From Lachnospiraceae bacterium (GTDB taxonomy: Bacteria > Bacillota > Clostridia > Lachnospirales > Lachnospiraceae): DNA of 64,000 nt. Position 1 is the first letter of the stretch. Each line of letters opens with the position of its first letter. The DNA is taken from contig JAFLTH010000006.1 in NCBI GenBank assembly GCA_022510525.1, forward strand, positions 1 through 64,000, read 5' to 3'. Under the pieces are notes generated by a model. That model was not told the DNA's origin and did not search any database. It worked only from the letters and a program-made list of their open reading frames with translations. Made by a program: the position numbers and the translations under genes. Of this stretch, positions 1 through 9,652 are shown one piece after another.

Positions 1-87
1 GCGATATTTGAGCCGCAGGCACAAATTCGCGTGTGAAAAATTTATTTTTCACACTATACAAACTCGCAGCCGAATGCAATTCGGCTT

Positions 88-849
88 TTAATAGCCATAT
101 ATGTCATAAATCTCAGGCATATACACTCCCGCTTCACGGTAGATGATCAGCGGTTTTTCGACTTTCATACGTGGCTTTCCGCCACGATTTGCCTCTATCA
201 GAACCATATTGGGTTCCTTATCCACAAAAGGATATACCAGCTGCATACGCTTAGGTTCAAGTTTATGATTATGGAGCAGTACCATAATTTCTGCCAGCCT
301 GAAAGGTCTGTGTACCATAAAAAAATTCCCACCGGGTTTGAGCAGTTTCGCAGCCTGGGATATTACATCTTCCAATGTACATAAGATTTCGTGTCTGGCT
401 ATTGCTTTGGGTTTGACTGAGTTGGTCAATCCATGCTCGTCTATCATATAAGGCGGATTACAGGTAATAACATCAAAAGAAGCCGCGTCAAAAATATCCA
501 CCGCCTCTTTTATGTCCCCTGTCACAATTGTAATCTTATCCTGTAATTTATTCAAGGCAACACTGCGCCTTGCCATATCCGCACTTTCCTCCTGAATCTC
601 CAATCCGGTCAGATGAGCCGCCTCTGTTTTGGCTTCAAGAAGAATCGGAATAATGCCTGTCCCGGTTCCCATATCCAGAACTCTGCTGCCGGCTTTTACC
701 TTTGTAAAACCGGAAAGCAAAACTGCATCCATTCCGAAACAAAATCTTTCAGTATCCTGTATTATCTGATAACCGTTGCGCTGTAAGTCATCTATCCTTT
801 CATTTTCTTTCAGCACAATTTTTACATCAGTCTCCATATTTATATCCAC
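88..849 (-). CDS. tRNA1(Val) (adenine-N6)-methyltransferase family protein (TrmN6/YabB-like)
   Basis: ORF with SAM-binding motif DMGTGTGIIPILL and NPPY (CNPPYM); lies next to yaaT and holB as in other Firmicutes. Confidence 0.85.
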   Translation of the reverse strand: MDINMETDVKIVLKENERIDDLQRNGYQIIQDTERFCFGMDAVLLSGFTKVKAGSRVLDMGTGTGIIPILLEAKTEAAHLTGLEIQEESADMARRSVALNKLQDKITIVTGDIKEAVDIFDAASFDVITCNPPYMIDEHGLTNSVKPKAIARHEILCTLEDVISQAAKLLKPGGNFFMVHRPFRLAEIMVLLHNHKLEPKRMQLVYPFVDKEPNMVLIEANRGGKPRMKVEKPLIIYREAGVYMPEIYDIYGY

Positions 850-861
850 GTTTTTCGTTAA

Positions 862-1776
862 CTAATTGTCATCCAGTTTGGATTTGTTATCGTCCTGCTT
901 TTCGAGTTTCTCAAGTTCTTTTAATTCTTCTTCATTTACGTCCAGCTTATTATTCTTATTATGCTTTCTTTTGAAATGCAGCTGATCCGCTTTATACTCA
1001 TGGATTTCTTTTTCATCGTTAACATCTACGACTACTTTTACCAGCTGGCGCAGTACGTTTACGCTGTGAACCTCACCTTTAAGACCGTCTTCAGTAGTCA
1101 CAAAATCTCCTACATTCGGAAGTTTTTTGTTAAGCTCCTCATATGTTTCCTCTTCATGATTCAGACAACACATAAGTCTGCCGCAGACACCGGAAATCTT
1201 TGTGGGGTTCAAAGACAGATTCTGTTCTTTGGCCATTTTGATGGAAACAGGAACAAACTCAGACAAATGAGTATGACAGCACAGCGGCCTTCCGCATATT
1301 CCGATACCTCCGACTATCTTGGTTTCATCCCTGACGCCAATCTGCCTAAGCTCTATCCTGGTCTTAAATACCGATGCAAGATCTTTTACCAGTTCCCTGA
1401 AATCGATACGTCCGTCAGCCGTAAAATAAAACAGCACTTTATTATTGTCAAACGTATATTCGGCATCTATCAGTTTCATTGGAAGCTCATGCTTTTTAAT
1501 CTTCTCCAGACATATATCATAAGCTTCTTTTTCTTTTGTCTTATTTTCACTCTCCTGTTCGTCATCTTTAGCGGTTGCCACACGCAGTACCGACTTTAAC
1601 GGTTGTACTACCTTATCATCCGGAACCTCTTTGGGCTCCACTATCACTGTGCCGTATTCAACGCCTCTTGCTGTTTCTACGATAACGTGCTCCCCTCGCT
1701 TAACATCCAGCTCTCCCGGAGCAAAATAATATATCTTACCCGCGACACGAAATCGCACACCTATAATTTTTGTCAT
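862..1776 (-). CDS. yaaT: PSP1-domain protein YaaT/RicT
   Basis: PSP1-type Cys-rich motifs (GICGRPLCCHTHL, GVCGRLMCCLNHE). The ORF is open to 1812, but the ATG at 1776 is preceded by a GAAGG ribosome-binding site. Confidence 0.9.
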   Translation of the reverse strand: MTKIIGVRFRVAGKIYYFAPGELDVKRGEHVIVETARGVEYGTVIVEPKEVPDDKVVQPLKSVLRVATAKDDEQESENKTKEKEAYDICLEKIKKHELPMKLIDAEYTFDNNKVLFYFTADGRIDFRELVKDLASVFKTRIELRQIGVRDETKIVGGIGICGRPLCCHTHLSEFVPVSIKMAKEQNLSLNPTKISGVCGRLMCCLNHEEETYEELNKKLPNVGDFVTTEDGLKGEVHSVNVLRQLVKVVVDVNDEKEIHEYKADQLHFKRKHNKNNKLDVNEEELKELEKLEKQDDNKSKLDDN

Positions 1777-1854
1777 TATTATACCTTCTTTCTCAACCCG
1801 CGATGTTTGCATCTGTAAGGTGCAAACTCGCAGACGAACGAAGTTCGTCTTTTT

Positions 1855-2844
1855 TTAATTCTCCTGAATAGTCAGAAGCAGTAACTCCATAGTCAGATCA
1901 AAATTAACATTAGCCTCCAGTCTCCTCTTTGCTTGCTGAAGCGCTTTAACAATAGCCTCAATACCTTCATAGGTACTTCTGTCAGCCGTCTTACGTATAT
2001 ACTGTATCTCATCTTTAAAAATCAAGCTATTGGCATCCTTGGTAGCCTTAAAAAGCAGCACATCCCGATACCATACGGAAAGAATATCCAGATAATCCGT
2101 TACGTCAAATTTATATTCCGAAATTTTCTTGATTGCCTTTACTATTTCACTCAAATCCATGTCATTGATGTATTTCACCAATGTAATAGCTTCTTCTTTA
2201 ACTTTGTCAAATTCCTCACTGGTGGCAAGCATCTTGGCTTTTCCTATATTTCCTCTTGCAAAGGCCACACAGATATTGGCTTTATAATCGGGAATCTCCA
2301 GTTCTTCCATTAAGAATTTTTTAACTTTATTATCCGGTACCGGCTTCATATTAAGGACAACGCAACGGCTCAGTACCGTGGGAAGAAGCGTGTCCACATT
2401 TGATGTAAGAACAAGAATTACCGCATACTCAGGCGGTTCTTCTAATGTTTTCAAAAGGGCATTCTGCGCCTGCACGGTCATTTTTTCACCCTCATTTATA
2501 ATATATATCTTACGGGGACTGCTGTATGGCTTAATCACAATATCATTATTAATCTGTGCCCTTATGTCCTCGACGCTTATTGTATTGGGTTTCTCATGGG
2601 AAACAAAGATAATATCGGGCTGATTACCGCTTAAAGCCTGCTTGCATGAATGGCATTCCTGGCAGGGTTCCGCTTGGCCCTTTTCGCACTGCAACGCAGC
2701 CGCAAAGACCTTAGCAACAAATTCCTTACCGGAACTTCTTTCTCCGTTAATAATATATGCATGTGACACCTTATTCAAGGAAATTGCATTCTGCAGGTGC
2801 TCTTTTAATTGTTCCTGTCCGATAATATCAGTAAATTTAGCCAT
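1855..2844 (-). CDS. holB: DNA polymerase III subunit delta'
   Basis: AAA+ clamp-loader-like sequence (GQEQLKEHLQNAI, zinc-binding CxxCxxC-like CQECHSC, LLKTLEEPP, LSRC). Confidence 0.9.
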   Translation of the reverse strand: MAKFTDIIGQEQLKEHLQNAISLNKVSHAYIINGERSSGKEFVAKVFAAALQCEKGQAEPCQECHSCKQALSGNQPDIIFVSHEKPNTISVEDIRAQINNDIVIKPYSSPRKIYIINEGEKMTVQAQNALLKTLEEPPEYAVILVLTSNVDTLLPTVLSRCVVLNMKPVPDNKVKKFLMEELEIPDYKANICVAFARGNIGKAKMLATSEEFDKVKEEAITLVKYINDMDLSEIVKAIKKISEYKFDVTDYLDILSVWYRDVLLFKATKDANSLIFKDEIQYIRKTADRSTYEGIEAIVKALQQAKRRLEANVNFDLTMELLLLTIQEN

Positions 2845-2893
2845 TTATCCCCCATCCTTACTTAACTTGCAGACAAACGAAGTTTGTCTTGTC

Positions 2894-3334
2894 CTAGGTG
2901 AAAATATCCAGAAGCAGACCACGTATCTCTCCTATTTTATTTAAAATCGCAAGATTGTCCTTTTCATCCTTGACAAGTTCCTGTGCAAGTTCATCCAGAT
3001 TCTGGTCTATAAGACGAATAATCCCATAGACTCTATGCCTTCCCTTTCTGTCGAGGAAATTCTCTCTGGAAAAAGCATGTGAACGATTTACAATTTCATT
3101 CATAAAACTCTTAATCAATGCCCGGTACCGCTTCATATCCTTGATATCACGATGCTTGGCAAGCTTCTCACCCTGCATTGTAATCTCTTCCATCATCTGG
3201 GTGAGGGCATTCTGTAAATCCTGTTCCTCTATTCTGCTGACCAACGTGAACTTAAATGTTCCGTCTGTTTCCTGTACCTGCGGCGTCTGCTCTACCTGCA
3301 TAGGCTGCTGCGCCTGATTAACTTTAATATCCAC
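2894..3334 (-). CDS. yaaR: YaaR family protein (DUF327)
   Basis: Size, sequence style ([27 protein letters not shown]) and position next to holB. Confidence 0.8.
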   Translation of the reverse strand: MDIKVNQAQQPMQVEQTPQVQETDGTFKFTLVSRIEEQDLQNALTQMMEEITMQGEKLAKHRDIKDMKRYRALIKSFMNEIVNRSHAFSRENFLDRKGRHRVYGIIRLIDQNLDELAQELVKDEKDNLAILNKIGEIRGLLLDIFT

Positions 3335-3436
3335 TTGAATCCTCCATATATTCGCAGTGACACTATTTTAAATAGCAATAAACGCTTTGCAGTTTATAAA
3401 TGTCCGCTATTAAATCTTGCTTATAAATCTTCATTT

Positions 3437-4027
3437 TTACATATTCGCTTTTAAGTATGTCATTATATTAAAAAGACATTGCTCCAAATCATCATTATTG
3501 TTAAACTTCTGTGATATTTCCGCTTCTTCAAGATTCTTTAACGAAAAATCCTCTGCGTCCGCCAGAAAACGCCTGCACATCTCCTCATATTTGGGAGCAT
3601 CCTGTATCTTTTCCCTGTCCAATGCTCTCTGCAGTCGTATTCCGTCATCCAGTTCGATCATAACAGGAATAACTTTTTCTTTTCCGTAAAATTCCCGTAT
3701 TTTTTTGTAACCTTCCAAAGTAGTAATCATTATATATGACTGTAAAGATAAATCGATATCCTTATCCACAGCAGTGAAATAGCGCCATTCCCCGTTACAG
3801 GTATTATATACACGTGTCTCAATAATGCTTCCGGCATCTAAAAGCTGCCGATATCCGGCTTCGTCCGTAAAATGGTATTCCACACCGTCCTGTTCTCCCG
3901 CACGGATTGGTCTGGTTGTATATGTCACTATCTCTTTTAACTTTATATTATCCTGTTCCAGCAGTCTTTTGTAAATGGTATCTTTTCCCGATGAGCTTTT
4001 GCCCATCAGACATATTATCTTCCCCAT
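3437..4027 (-). CDS. Guanylate kinase-like P-loop kinase
   Basis: P-loop GKSSSGKDT, TTRPIRAGEQDGVEYHF. Confidence 0.8.
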   Translation of the reverse strand: MGKIICLMGKSSSGKDTIYKRLLEQDNIKLKEIVTYTTRPIRAGEQDGVEYHFTDEAGYRQLLDAGSIIETRVYNTCNGEWRYFTAVDKDIDLSLQSYIMITTLEGYKKIREFYGKEKVIPVMIELDDGIRLQRALDREKIQDAPKYEEMCRRFLADAEDFSLKNLEEAEISQKFNNNDDLEQCLFNIMTYLKANM

Positions 4028-4152
4028 ATGAAAATTATGCCTTCCCTGCGAACTAATACTGAATTGTCTCTATATCAATAATGCCATAATTTTGTTATAA
4101 TTTCAATTTATTTAATTAATTTGTATTAACCGACAAAAACTTTACTCTATTA

Positions 4153-5637
4153 TTAATCTGAGTGTACAGTAACAAAAACCGTTCCCTCAGATGATACCCC
4201 CTGTACGTTCAGTCCCAGTTCCAGACTATACCGTATCTGCTCAATGACTTCCTCATCAATGACCTCTCCCGGTACAAGCAGCGGAATTCCGGGAGGATAA
4301 ATATTTACAAAATCACCGCTGATTTTTCCCTGCGCCTGTTCAAGCGCCACTTCCCGTGGGTTGGAAGATACGGATGCCAGTGCCTGAGAGATGGTCATCA
4401 CGGAAGCCGGTCTATGACAGATATTCACTGCTTTGATTCCTAAACCGCCTTCTTCCATTGCAGAATCTGCTGCGACATCTGTTCCACCATCTATCCTACC
4501 ATCAATTTGAATCAATGCATCAGCCAATCTCTTCCAAGCTTTCCATTCATCGGCTATAGTCATAATTGCAAGCACATAAGTAGCAGCCGACATTTCCATC
4601 TGCAGATGAAATTCGTCGCGCAAAATATCGTAAAGTTCCTGTCCGCTTATAGAAGTTCCCTTTACTGAAATTACCAATTTGCATATATCCCATGTCAAAA
4701 AATTATATTTTCCATTTTCTGACAATTCAGGTACTGCTATGCGAATATGACGACAGTCTTTCATTTGAATTATAAAATCCTTATAGCAGTGTCCCAGTTT
4801 ATCAAATTCGCCGGCCGCATTTTCCCTCATATAAGAGATACAGGAATCTATACTTGACATCATAACATAAGACGGACTGCTTGTCTGAAATATACTTAAA
4901 TAACGACGCAGTTTTGTTTGGTTTACATAACTTCCCTTCAAATGCAAGAGCGCTGTCTGCGTCATTGATGGCAGTGTTTTATGCAGACTGTGTATTGCCA
5001 GATCCGCACCCTGCCTTACGGCATTTTCCGGTACCGCACTGCTCAAACCCAAATGTGCGCCATGTGCCTCGTCTACGATAAGGATTCTGCCTTTACTATG
5101 TACAATTTCAGCTATTTGTGAAATATCTGATATGATCCCCTCATAAGTCGGCGAAGTAATTACCACCGCCTTGCTTTCCGGATACAGCTCCAACGCAGCT
5201 TTAACTGCTTCCGGACTTATGGCGTCATAGATATCATATTCTTCTATTATATCCGGATAAATATAATGCAGCTTAAGCTCCTGCAGATATGCCGCATGAT
5301 AAACCGACTTGTGGCAGTTTCTGGCAATCAATACCTCATCCGCTCTGTCCGTAACCGACATAATTGCCGCCAAAACTCCGCAGGTACTTCCGTTTACCAA
5401 AAAGAAACTGTCATCAGCACCATATAAATCCGCCGCCCTCTCCTGTGCCTTCCGTATTATTCCCTCTGCATTATACAGATTGTCAAAACCGTCTATTTCG
5501 GTAATGTCTATATTAAAACAATCCGCACCTGCGCCTATGTTCTTCCTGCGTTTATGCCCCGGCATATGGTATGGATAAAAATCGCTCTCCGAATATGTGA
5601 CAAGAGTGTCATATAAATTTCCTGATTCCATATTCAT
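4153..5637 (-). CDS. Orn/Lys/Arg decarboxylase family protein (aspartate aminotransferase fold, PLP)
   Basis: MPGHKRR N-terminal motif, DEAHGAHLG, SLHKTLPSMTQTALLH PLP-lysine motif. Confidence 0.9.
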   Translation of the reverse strand: MNMESGNLYDTLVTYSESDFYPYHMPGHKRRKNIGAGADCFNIDITEIDGFDNLYNAEGIIRKAQERAADLYGADDSFFLVNGSTCGVLAAIMSVTDRADEVLIARNCHKSVYHAAYLQELKLHYIYPDIIEEYDIYDAISPEAVKAALELYPESKAVVITSPTYEGIISDISQIAEIVHSKGRILIVDEAHGAHLGLSSAVPENAVRQGADLAIHSLHKTLPSMTQTALLHLKGSYVNQTKLRRYLSIFQTSSPSYVMMSSIDSCISYMRENAAGEFDKLGHCYKDFIIQMKDCRHIRIAVPELSENGKYNFLTWDICKLVISVKGTSISGQELYDILRDEFHLQMEMSAATYVLAIMTIADEWKAWKRLADALIQIDGRIDGGTDVAADSAMEEGGLGIKAVNICHRPASVMTISQALASVSSNPREVALEQAQGKISGDFVNIYPPGIPLLVPGEVIDEEVIEQIRYSLELGLNVQGVSSEGTVFVTVHSD

Positions 5638-5645
5638 ATCTTTCC

Positions 5646-6188
5646 TTATCCTACACGCCTTCCATGCCCTTTATGAAGTTTGACGGTCTCCATAAATGAG
5701 CAATACTTATCTGCCGCGGTTACCACCCAGGCTTCCTTGCAGGTCGGCGGAAAAGGCACCAGCGGAAACATATGCTTTTTAATAATATCACGTTGTATGT
5801 CCGTTAATTCGTACTCTTTATCCGCATTTTTCAGTGCAATCCCCGGATGTCTGAAACCATGCAGCCTTTTACGCTGAGTCAGGTATTCCTTATCATGCCA
5901 GTCATATAAAAAATAATCGTGGAGTAATGCTCCCCTTACCAAATCCCTTTTATTGCAATGCAGCCCCAATGAATTGCACAAAAGGAGACTGTATATCGCC
6001 ACATCCATACAATGTTCGTTGACCGTCTTATTTCCATGCTGTATATGAGCTTTGGTCTTTTTAAAATTATCGGAATCAATTATATCGCTGCCATACTTAT
6101 CCATAAGATGATGGATTTTACGGTAGCGTTCAAAATTTTTCTGAAATCTGTCGGCTTTTCTACGCCTGATTTTATTGGCTATTATCAC
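5646..6188 (-). CDS. HD domain-containing protein
   Basis: HxxxVA...ALLHDYFLYDWHD...GFRHPGIAL HD-type motifs. Confidence 0.8.
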   Translation of the reverse strand: MIIANKIRRRKADRFQKNFERYRKIHHLMDKYGSDIIDSDNFKKTKAHIQHGNKTVNEHCMDVAIYSLLLCNSLGLHCNKRDLVRGALLHDYFLYDWHDKEYLTQRKRLHGFRHPGIALKNADKEYELTDIQRDIIKKHMFPLVPFPPTCKEAWVVTAADKYCSFMETVKLHKGHGRRVG

Positions 6189-6210
6189 GATTCATTCTCC
6201 TACAAACGTT

Positions 6211-6537
6211 TTAAAAAACAAGCTGTATCAATACCATATAGCAAACCGTTCCCAGGCCTATGCTTAACAAAATATTTTTCTTCCACAGATGTAAACCTGC
6301 AACAAGCGCCACGGAAATAAGCTCCGGTATTCCATGGTTTCCCTCAAGAAAAGATACGCTTCTTAAACAGTATACCACCAACACTGCCATTATTGCAGGC
6401 GGAAGCACTTTACCAAGATACTGTACCGTCTGAGGCAGCTCCTTTTTTCCGCCAAAAATCAAAAAAGGAAAGGCACGCAATAATATGGTGCATATTGATA
6501 CTACTATTATTATCAGTAAAGAATATGTTGCATTCAT
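6211..6537 (-). CDS. azlD: AzlD-family branched-chain amino acid transport protein
   Basis: ~108 aa, multiple TM segments, immediately follows azlC with an overlapping start. Confidence 0.85.
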   Translation of the reverse strand: MNATYSLLIIIVVSICTILLRAFPFLIFGGKKELPQTVQYLGKVLPPAIMAVLVVYCLRSVSFLEGNHGIPELISVALVAGLHLWKKNILLSIGLGTVCYMVLIQLVF

Positions 6538-7259
6538 CTTTTTTCTCCGTCAATTTCAATTTGTTTGTCCGGTGCAGACTCTATTTTTTGTATACCCAGC
6601 AGTACCAGCATAGCACATAAAAGCGCCGGCAGAATAAAACGGTCCGCGCCAAAAAGCAGCAAGAACACGATTCCGCTCACCGCTCCTATAATCGCTGACA
6701 TATGAGCTGATTTTTCCTGCCACTGCTCCACTACTATGACCACAAAAAGTGCGGTCATACAGAAGTCTATTCCTGTTGAATCAAATGTAATGTACTGTCC
6801 TGCCAGCGCCCCCAGCACCGAACCGGTTACCCAGTAACACTGGTCCAGAAAAGAAATCCAGAAAAAGACCTTTTTCTCTTCCATATCTTTGGGCACCTGC
6901 AGTGAGCACAATAATGAATAGGTCTCATCTGTCAGTGAAAAGATCATATAGGGATAAGCCTTCCCCATTTTTTTAAATTTTTCCACGAAAGAGATTCCGT
7001 AAAATATATGCCGTCCGTTTATGAAAAAGGTCATAAGCGCAGCATAAATAAGACTGACTCCTCCGCTTAAAAACGTGACAAGCACAAACTGCATGCTTCC
7101 CGCATAAATTATTACACTGGACAAAAAAGCCCACAAAAAATTATATCCCGTATTCTGCAGCATCAGACCAAATGCCATCCCCAAAAAGAGGTAGCCAAGC
7201 ATAACCGGGATTGTCATATGAAATGCAAAACCTATATGTTTATATTTACCTTTTATCAT
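6534..7259 (-). CDS. azlC: AzlC-family branched-chain amino acid permease
   Basis: AzlC-like TM protein (PVMLGYLFLGMAFGLML, GSMQFVLV, TDETYSLL). Confidence 0.88.
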   Translation of the reverse strand: MIKGKYKHIGFAFHMTIPVMLGYLFLGMAFGLMLQNTGYNFLWAFLSSVIIYAGSMQFVLVTFLSGGVSLIYAALMTFFINGRHIFYGISFVEKFKKMGKAYPYMIFSLTDETYSLLCSLQVPKDMEEKKVFFWISFLDQCYWVTGSVLGALAGQYITFDSTGIDFCMTALFVVIVVEQWQEKSAHMSAIIGAVSGIVFLLLFGADRFILPALLCAMLVLLGIQKIESAPDKQIEIDGEKR

Positions 7260-8473
7260 AATGTTCCATCTCTTTCAATCAGGTTATGAAGCACAGCGGC
7301 ACGATGCTCCCACGTATGTGCGGATTTAGCAAGTTCATAACCGTTATCTATGATTCTCTGCAAGTCTGAAGGATTATCCAGCAGCCGGTTAACCATATCC
7401 GGCAATGCGCCAATATTGTCGGTTGAATATATCATGCAATTCACTTTATCCGTAAGAATTTCGTCGAGATATATGCTGCTATCGGTCAGGCATAAAGCTC
7501 CGTTTAACATAGAATTAAAAATCCTGTCGTGCGCACCGTCCCTAAACCATGGCATAACATTCAATGAAATCTTACTCTGGCACAACTTCTTCAAACAGCC
7601 TACGGAATCAAGACTATTGCCGACAATAAGATTCTCCGGTTTCTTACAATCCAGCCTGTCCCAACCGCCGCCAAAAACATTCACCTTGATACCGGCGTCC
7701 GCCAATGCTTTTACCGCCTCACCCCTTGTAGTAAAGCGGACATACAAATCTATAAAAGTGAGCTTGCTCATAAGCATCTTAAGCTCTTCTTCGGTCACTT
7801 CGGGTATTTCCCGTTGTATATGCTCATTTGCAACATCCTCTATGGTCCGCAGCGGATGTGCCAGCAAATCATCAATCATACCGTAATAAAATTCAGTATA
7901 TTCATCATCTATTCTTGTAATATATTTTTCAAACTGAGAAGGCGGGGTATAATTCCCTACCATAGTCACATCATATCTGCGATACTTCGCCGGAACATAA
8001 GACTTATTGGGATATAGCTGTGTTCCCGCAAGCGGCAGAAAAGGCCCGTTTTTAATCTCCGGGAAAAAACGCCGCATATATTTTTCATGATTTCTGTCAA
8101 TGTTTATATGGTGATAATCTTTAGGAACCTTCTCCAGAAAATGATGATAATACATAGGGTGATCGACCACTATATTATAAGCCGGTATCTGCAGTGCGTC
8201 CCACATCATACGGTCATTTTCATCCAAGAAATATTCTTCTCCGCTCATCCCATGGAAATTGAAATTAACCAGTACCGTATTTCCTTTTTCAAAGAATTTA
8301 AAAAATTTCTCAGTACTGCTCCAGGGATTCGCAAGGTCAAATATAAATGTCTTATGCCCCAGCTTCTCAAATGCTTCAGCAAGTTGTATGGAAAAATATC
8401 CCTGAGTCTCAATATCACCTTCAAAAAGCATTATTTTTTTCATCGATGAACTCTTTTCATCAAACGACGTCAT
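7256..8473 (-). CDS. CgeB-like/DUF3880 glycosyltransferase family protein
   Basis: C-terminal glycosyltransferase-like segment (ISLNVMPWFRDGAHDRIFNSMLNGALCLTD); N-terminal DUF3880-like region. Confidence 0.75.
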   Translation of the reverse strand: MTSFDEKSSSMKKIMLFEGDIETQGYFSIQLAEAFEKLGHKTFIFDLANPWSSTEKFFKFFEKGNTVLVNFNFHGMSGEEYFLDENDRMMWDALQIPAYNIVVDHPMYYHHFLEKVPKDYHHINIDRNHEKYMRRFFPEIKNGPFLPLAGTQLYPNKSYVPAKYRRYDVTMVGNYTPPSQFEKYITRIDDEYTEFYYGMIDDLLAHPLRTIEDVANEHIQREIPEVTEEELKMLMSKLTFIDLYVRFTTRGEAVKALADAGIKVNVFGGGWDRLDCKKPENLIVGNSLDSVGCLKKLCQSKISLNVMPWFRDGAHDRIFNSMLNGALCLTDSSIYLDEILTDKVNCMIYSTDNIGALPDMVNRLLDNPSDLQRIIDNGYELAKSAHTWEHRAAVLHNLIERDGTL

Positions 8474-9398
8474 CTACTTCCGCTCCCTTTAAATCTTCCT
8501 CAAGAAGTTTCATCTTCTGAAGCATCTCCTTAATCTGCGCCTTGATCTCCGAAGGCAGTGCTGCAGTTGCATCATCAGCATTCTCTCTCGCACCCTCAAT
8601 GATATCTGACTGCTCCCTTGCATTTTTCTCCTGCTCAATACGGGTTCTTTCGGCTTCTCTGCTTTCTTCACGCTTGATTTCAAGCTGCGCTTCGAACTCT
8701 TCTTTTTCTTCTCTTTTTTCTTCGAGCTTCTCTTCCTGTTCTTCTTTTTCTTCCGCTCTCTTCTTGGCTTCCTCGACCTTTTCCTCGAATTCTTCCTTGA
8801 TATGGTCCTGCGCCTCTCCGATGAGCATACCTATGGCTTCCTTACTGGCATCCTCATTAATCTTATCTGCTTTTTTCTGAGCGTCCAGCATATCATGGTA
8901 TTTAAGCCGCTCTAATTGAATCCCTGTAATCTGTGAATTGGCTGCCATTACCTCATTTTTGGCTTTATCGATTTTGAGCTCATAATTGGAAATCGCAGCA
9001 TCCAGTCCGGCTGTCTCCTGTTTATACCTTTCATCTTCTATACCGTAATATTCTTTGAGCTGCGCTTTCTTATCCTTATATCCCATGATATAATCCGTAT
9101 ACTCGGAAATTTCCGCATTTGCTCTATCACGGTCGCTTCTTATTTCATCCAGATTCTGATTTATTTTCTTATCCCCTGCCCAGGCATCATTAATAATCTT
9201 CATTGCACGCTTTCTTGCAAGCTGCTTACGAAAAAGAATTGAATCATCAGTAAAGCCCAGACCACTCATATTGATGGACTTACTGCTTGCTTTAGCGTCA
9301 TTTGCCTTGCCGTTTCTTACTTCACTGCGTTCCTGAGCTTTTTCATTATGACTGATGACGAAGCTGTTTTCATCTCTTCCCAATAAGCGTAATACCAT
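8460..9398 (-). CDS. Coiled-coil hypothetical protein
   Basis: 312-aa ORF with long Glu/Lys/Arg-rich coiled coil; strong SD (aggagg) upstream of the start; overlaps the glycosyltransferase start. Confidence 0.7.
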   Translation of the reverse strand: MVLRLLGRDENSFVISHNEKAQERSEVRNGKANDAKASSKSINMSGLGFTDDSILFRKQLARKRAMKIINDAWAGDKKINQNLDEIRSDRDRANAEISEYTDYIMGYKDKKAQLKEYYGIEDERYKQETAGLDAAISNYELKIDKAKNEVMAANSQITGIQLERLKYHDMLDAQKKADKINEDASKEAIGMLIGEAQDHIKEEFEEKVEEAKKRAEEKEEQEEKLEEKREEKEEFEAQLEIKREESREAERTRIEQEKNAREQSDIIEGARENADDATAALPSEIKAQIKEMLQKMKLLEEDLKGAEVDDVV

Positions 9399-9652
9399 AA
9401 AAATACCTCCTTGTAATGGCCTATGTCAGATTCCCTTCTGACACGTGTGTCATTTTTATGCGGTGCAAAAATATAATACATCCTGTTACATTGTCCCAAA
9501 CACACTTAACTTTCAAAAAAGTGTACAATTCATTATATATATCGGCTTATTCTGTGTAAATACTTAATTTAACCACTTTACTTTTTCTACAAATGTGATA
9601 CCATAATAGGGCAAAATTGAAACATCGCATTATATAAAAACGAGGATTTGAC

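Noticed and set aside
961-1599. 212-aa plus-strand ORF
   Set aside because: Fully antisense to yaaT, which has clear family motifs; no sensible protein signature.
8542-8880. Ser-rich plus-strand ORF (112 aa)
   Set aside because: Mirror of the Glu/Lys-rich coiled coil on the minus strand; compositional artefact.
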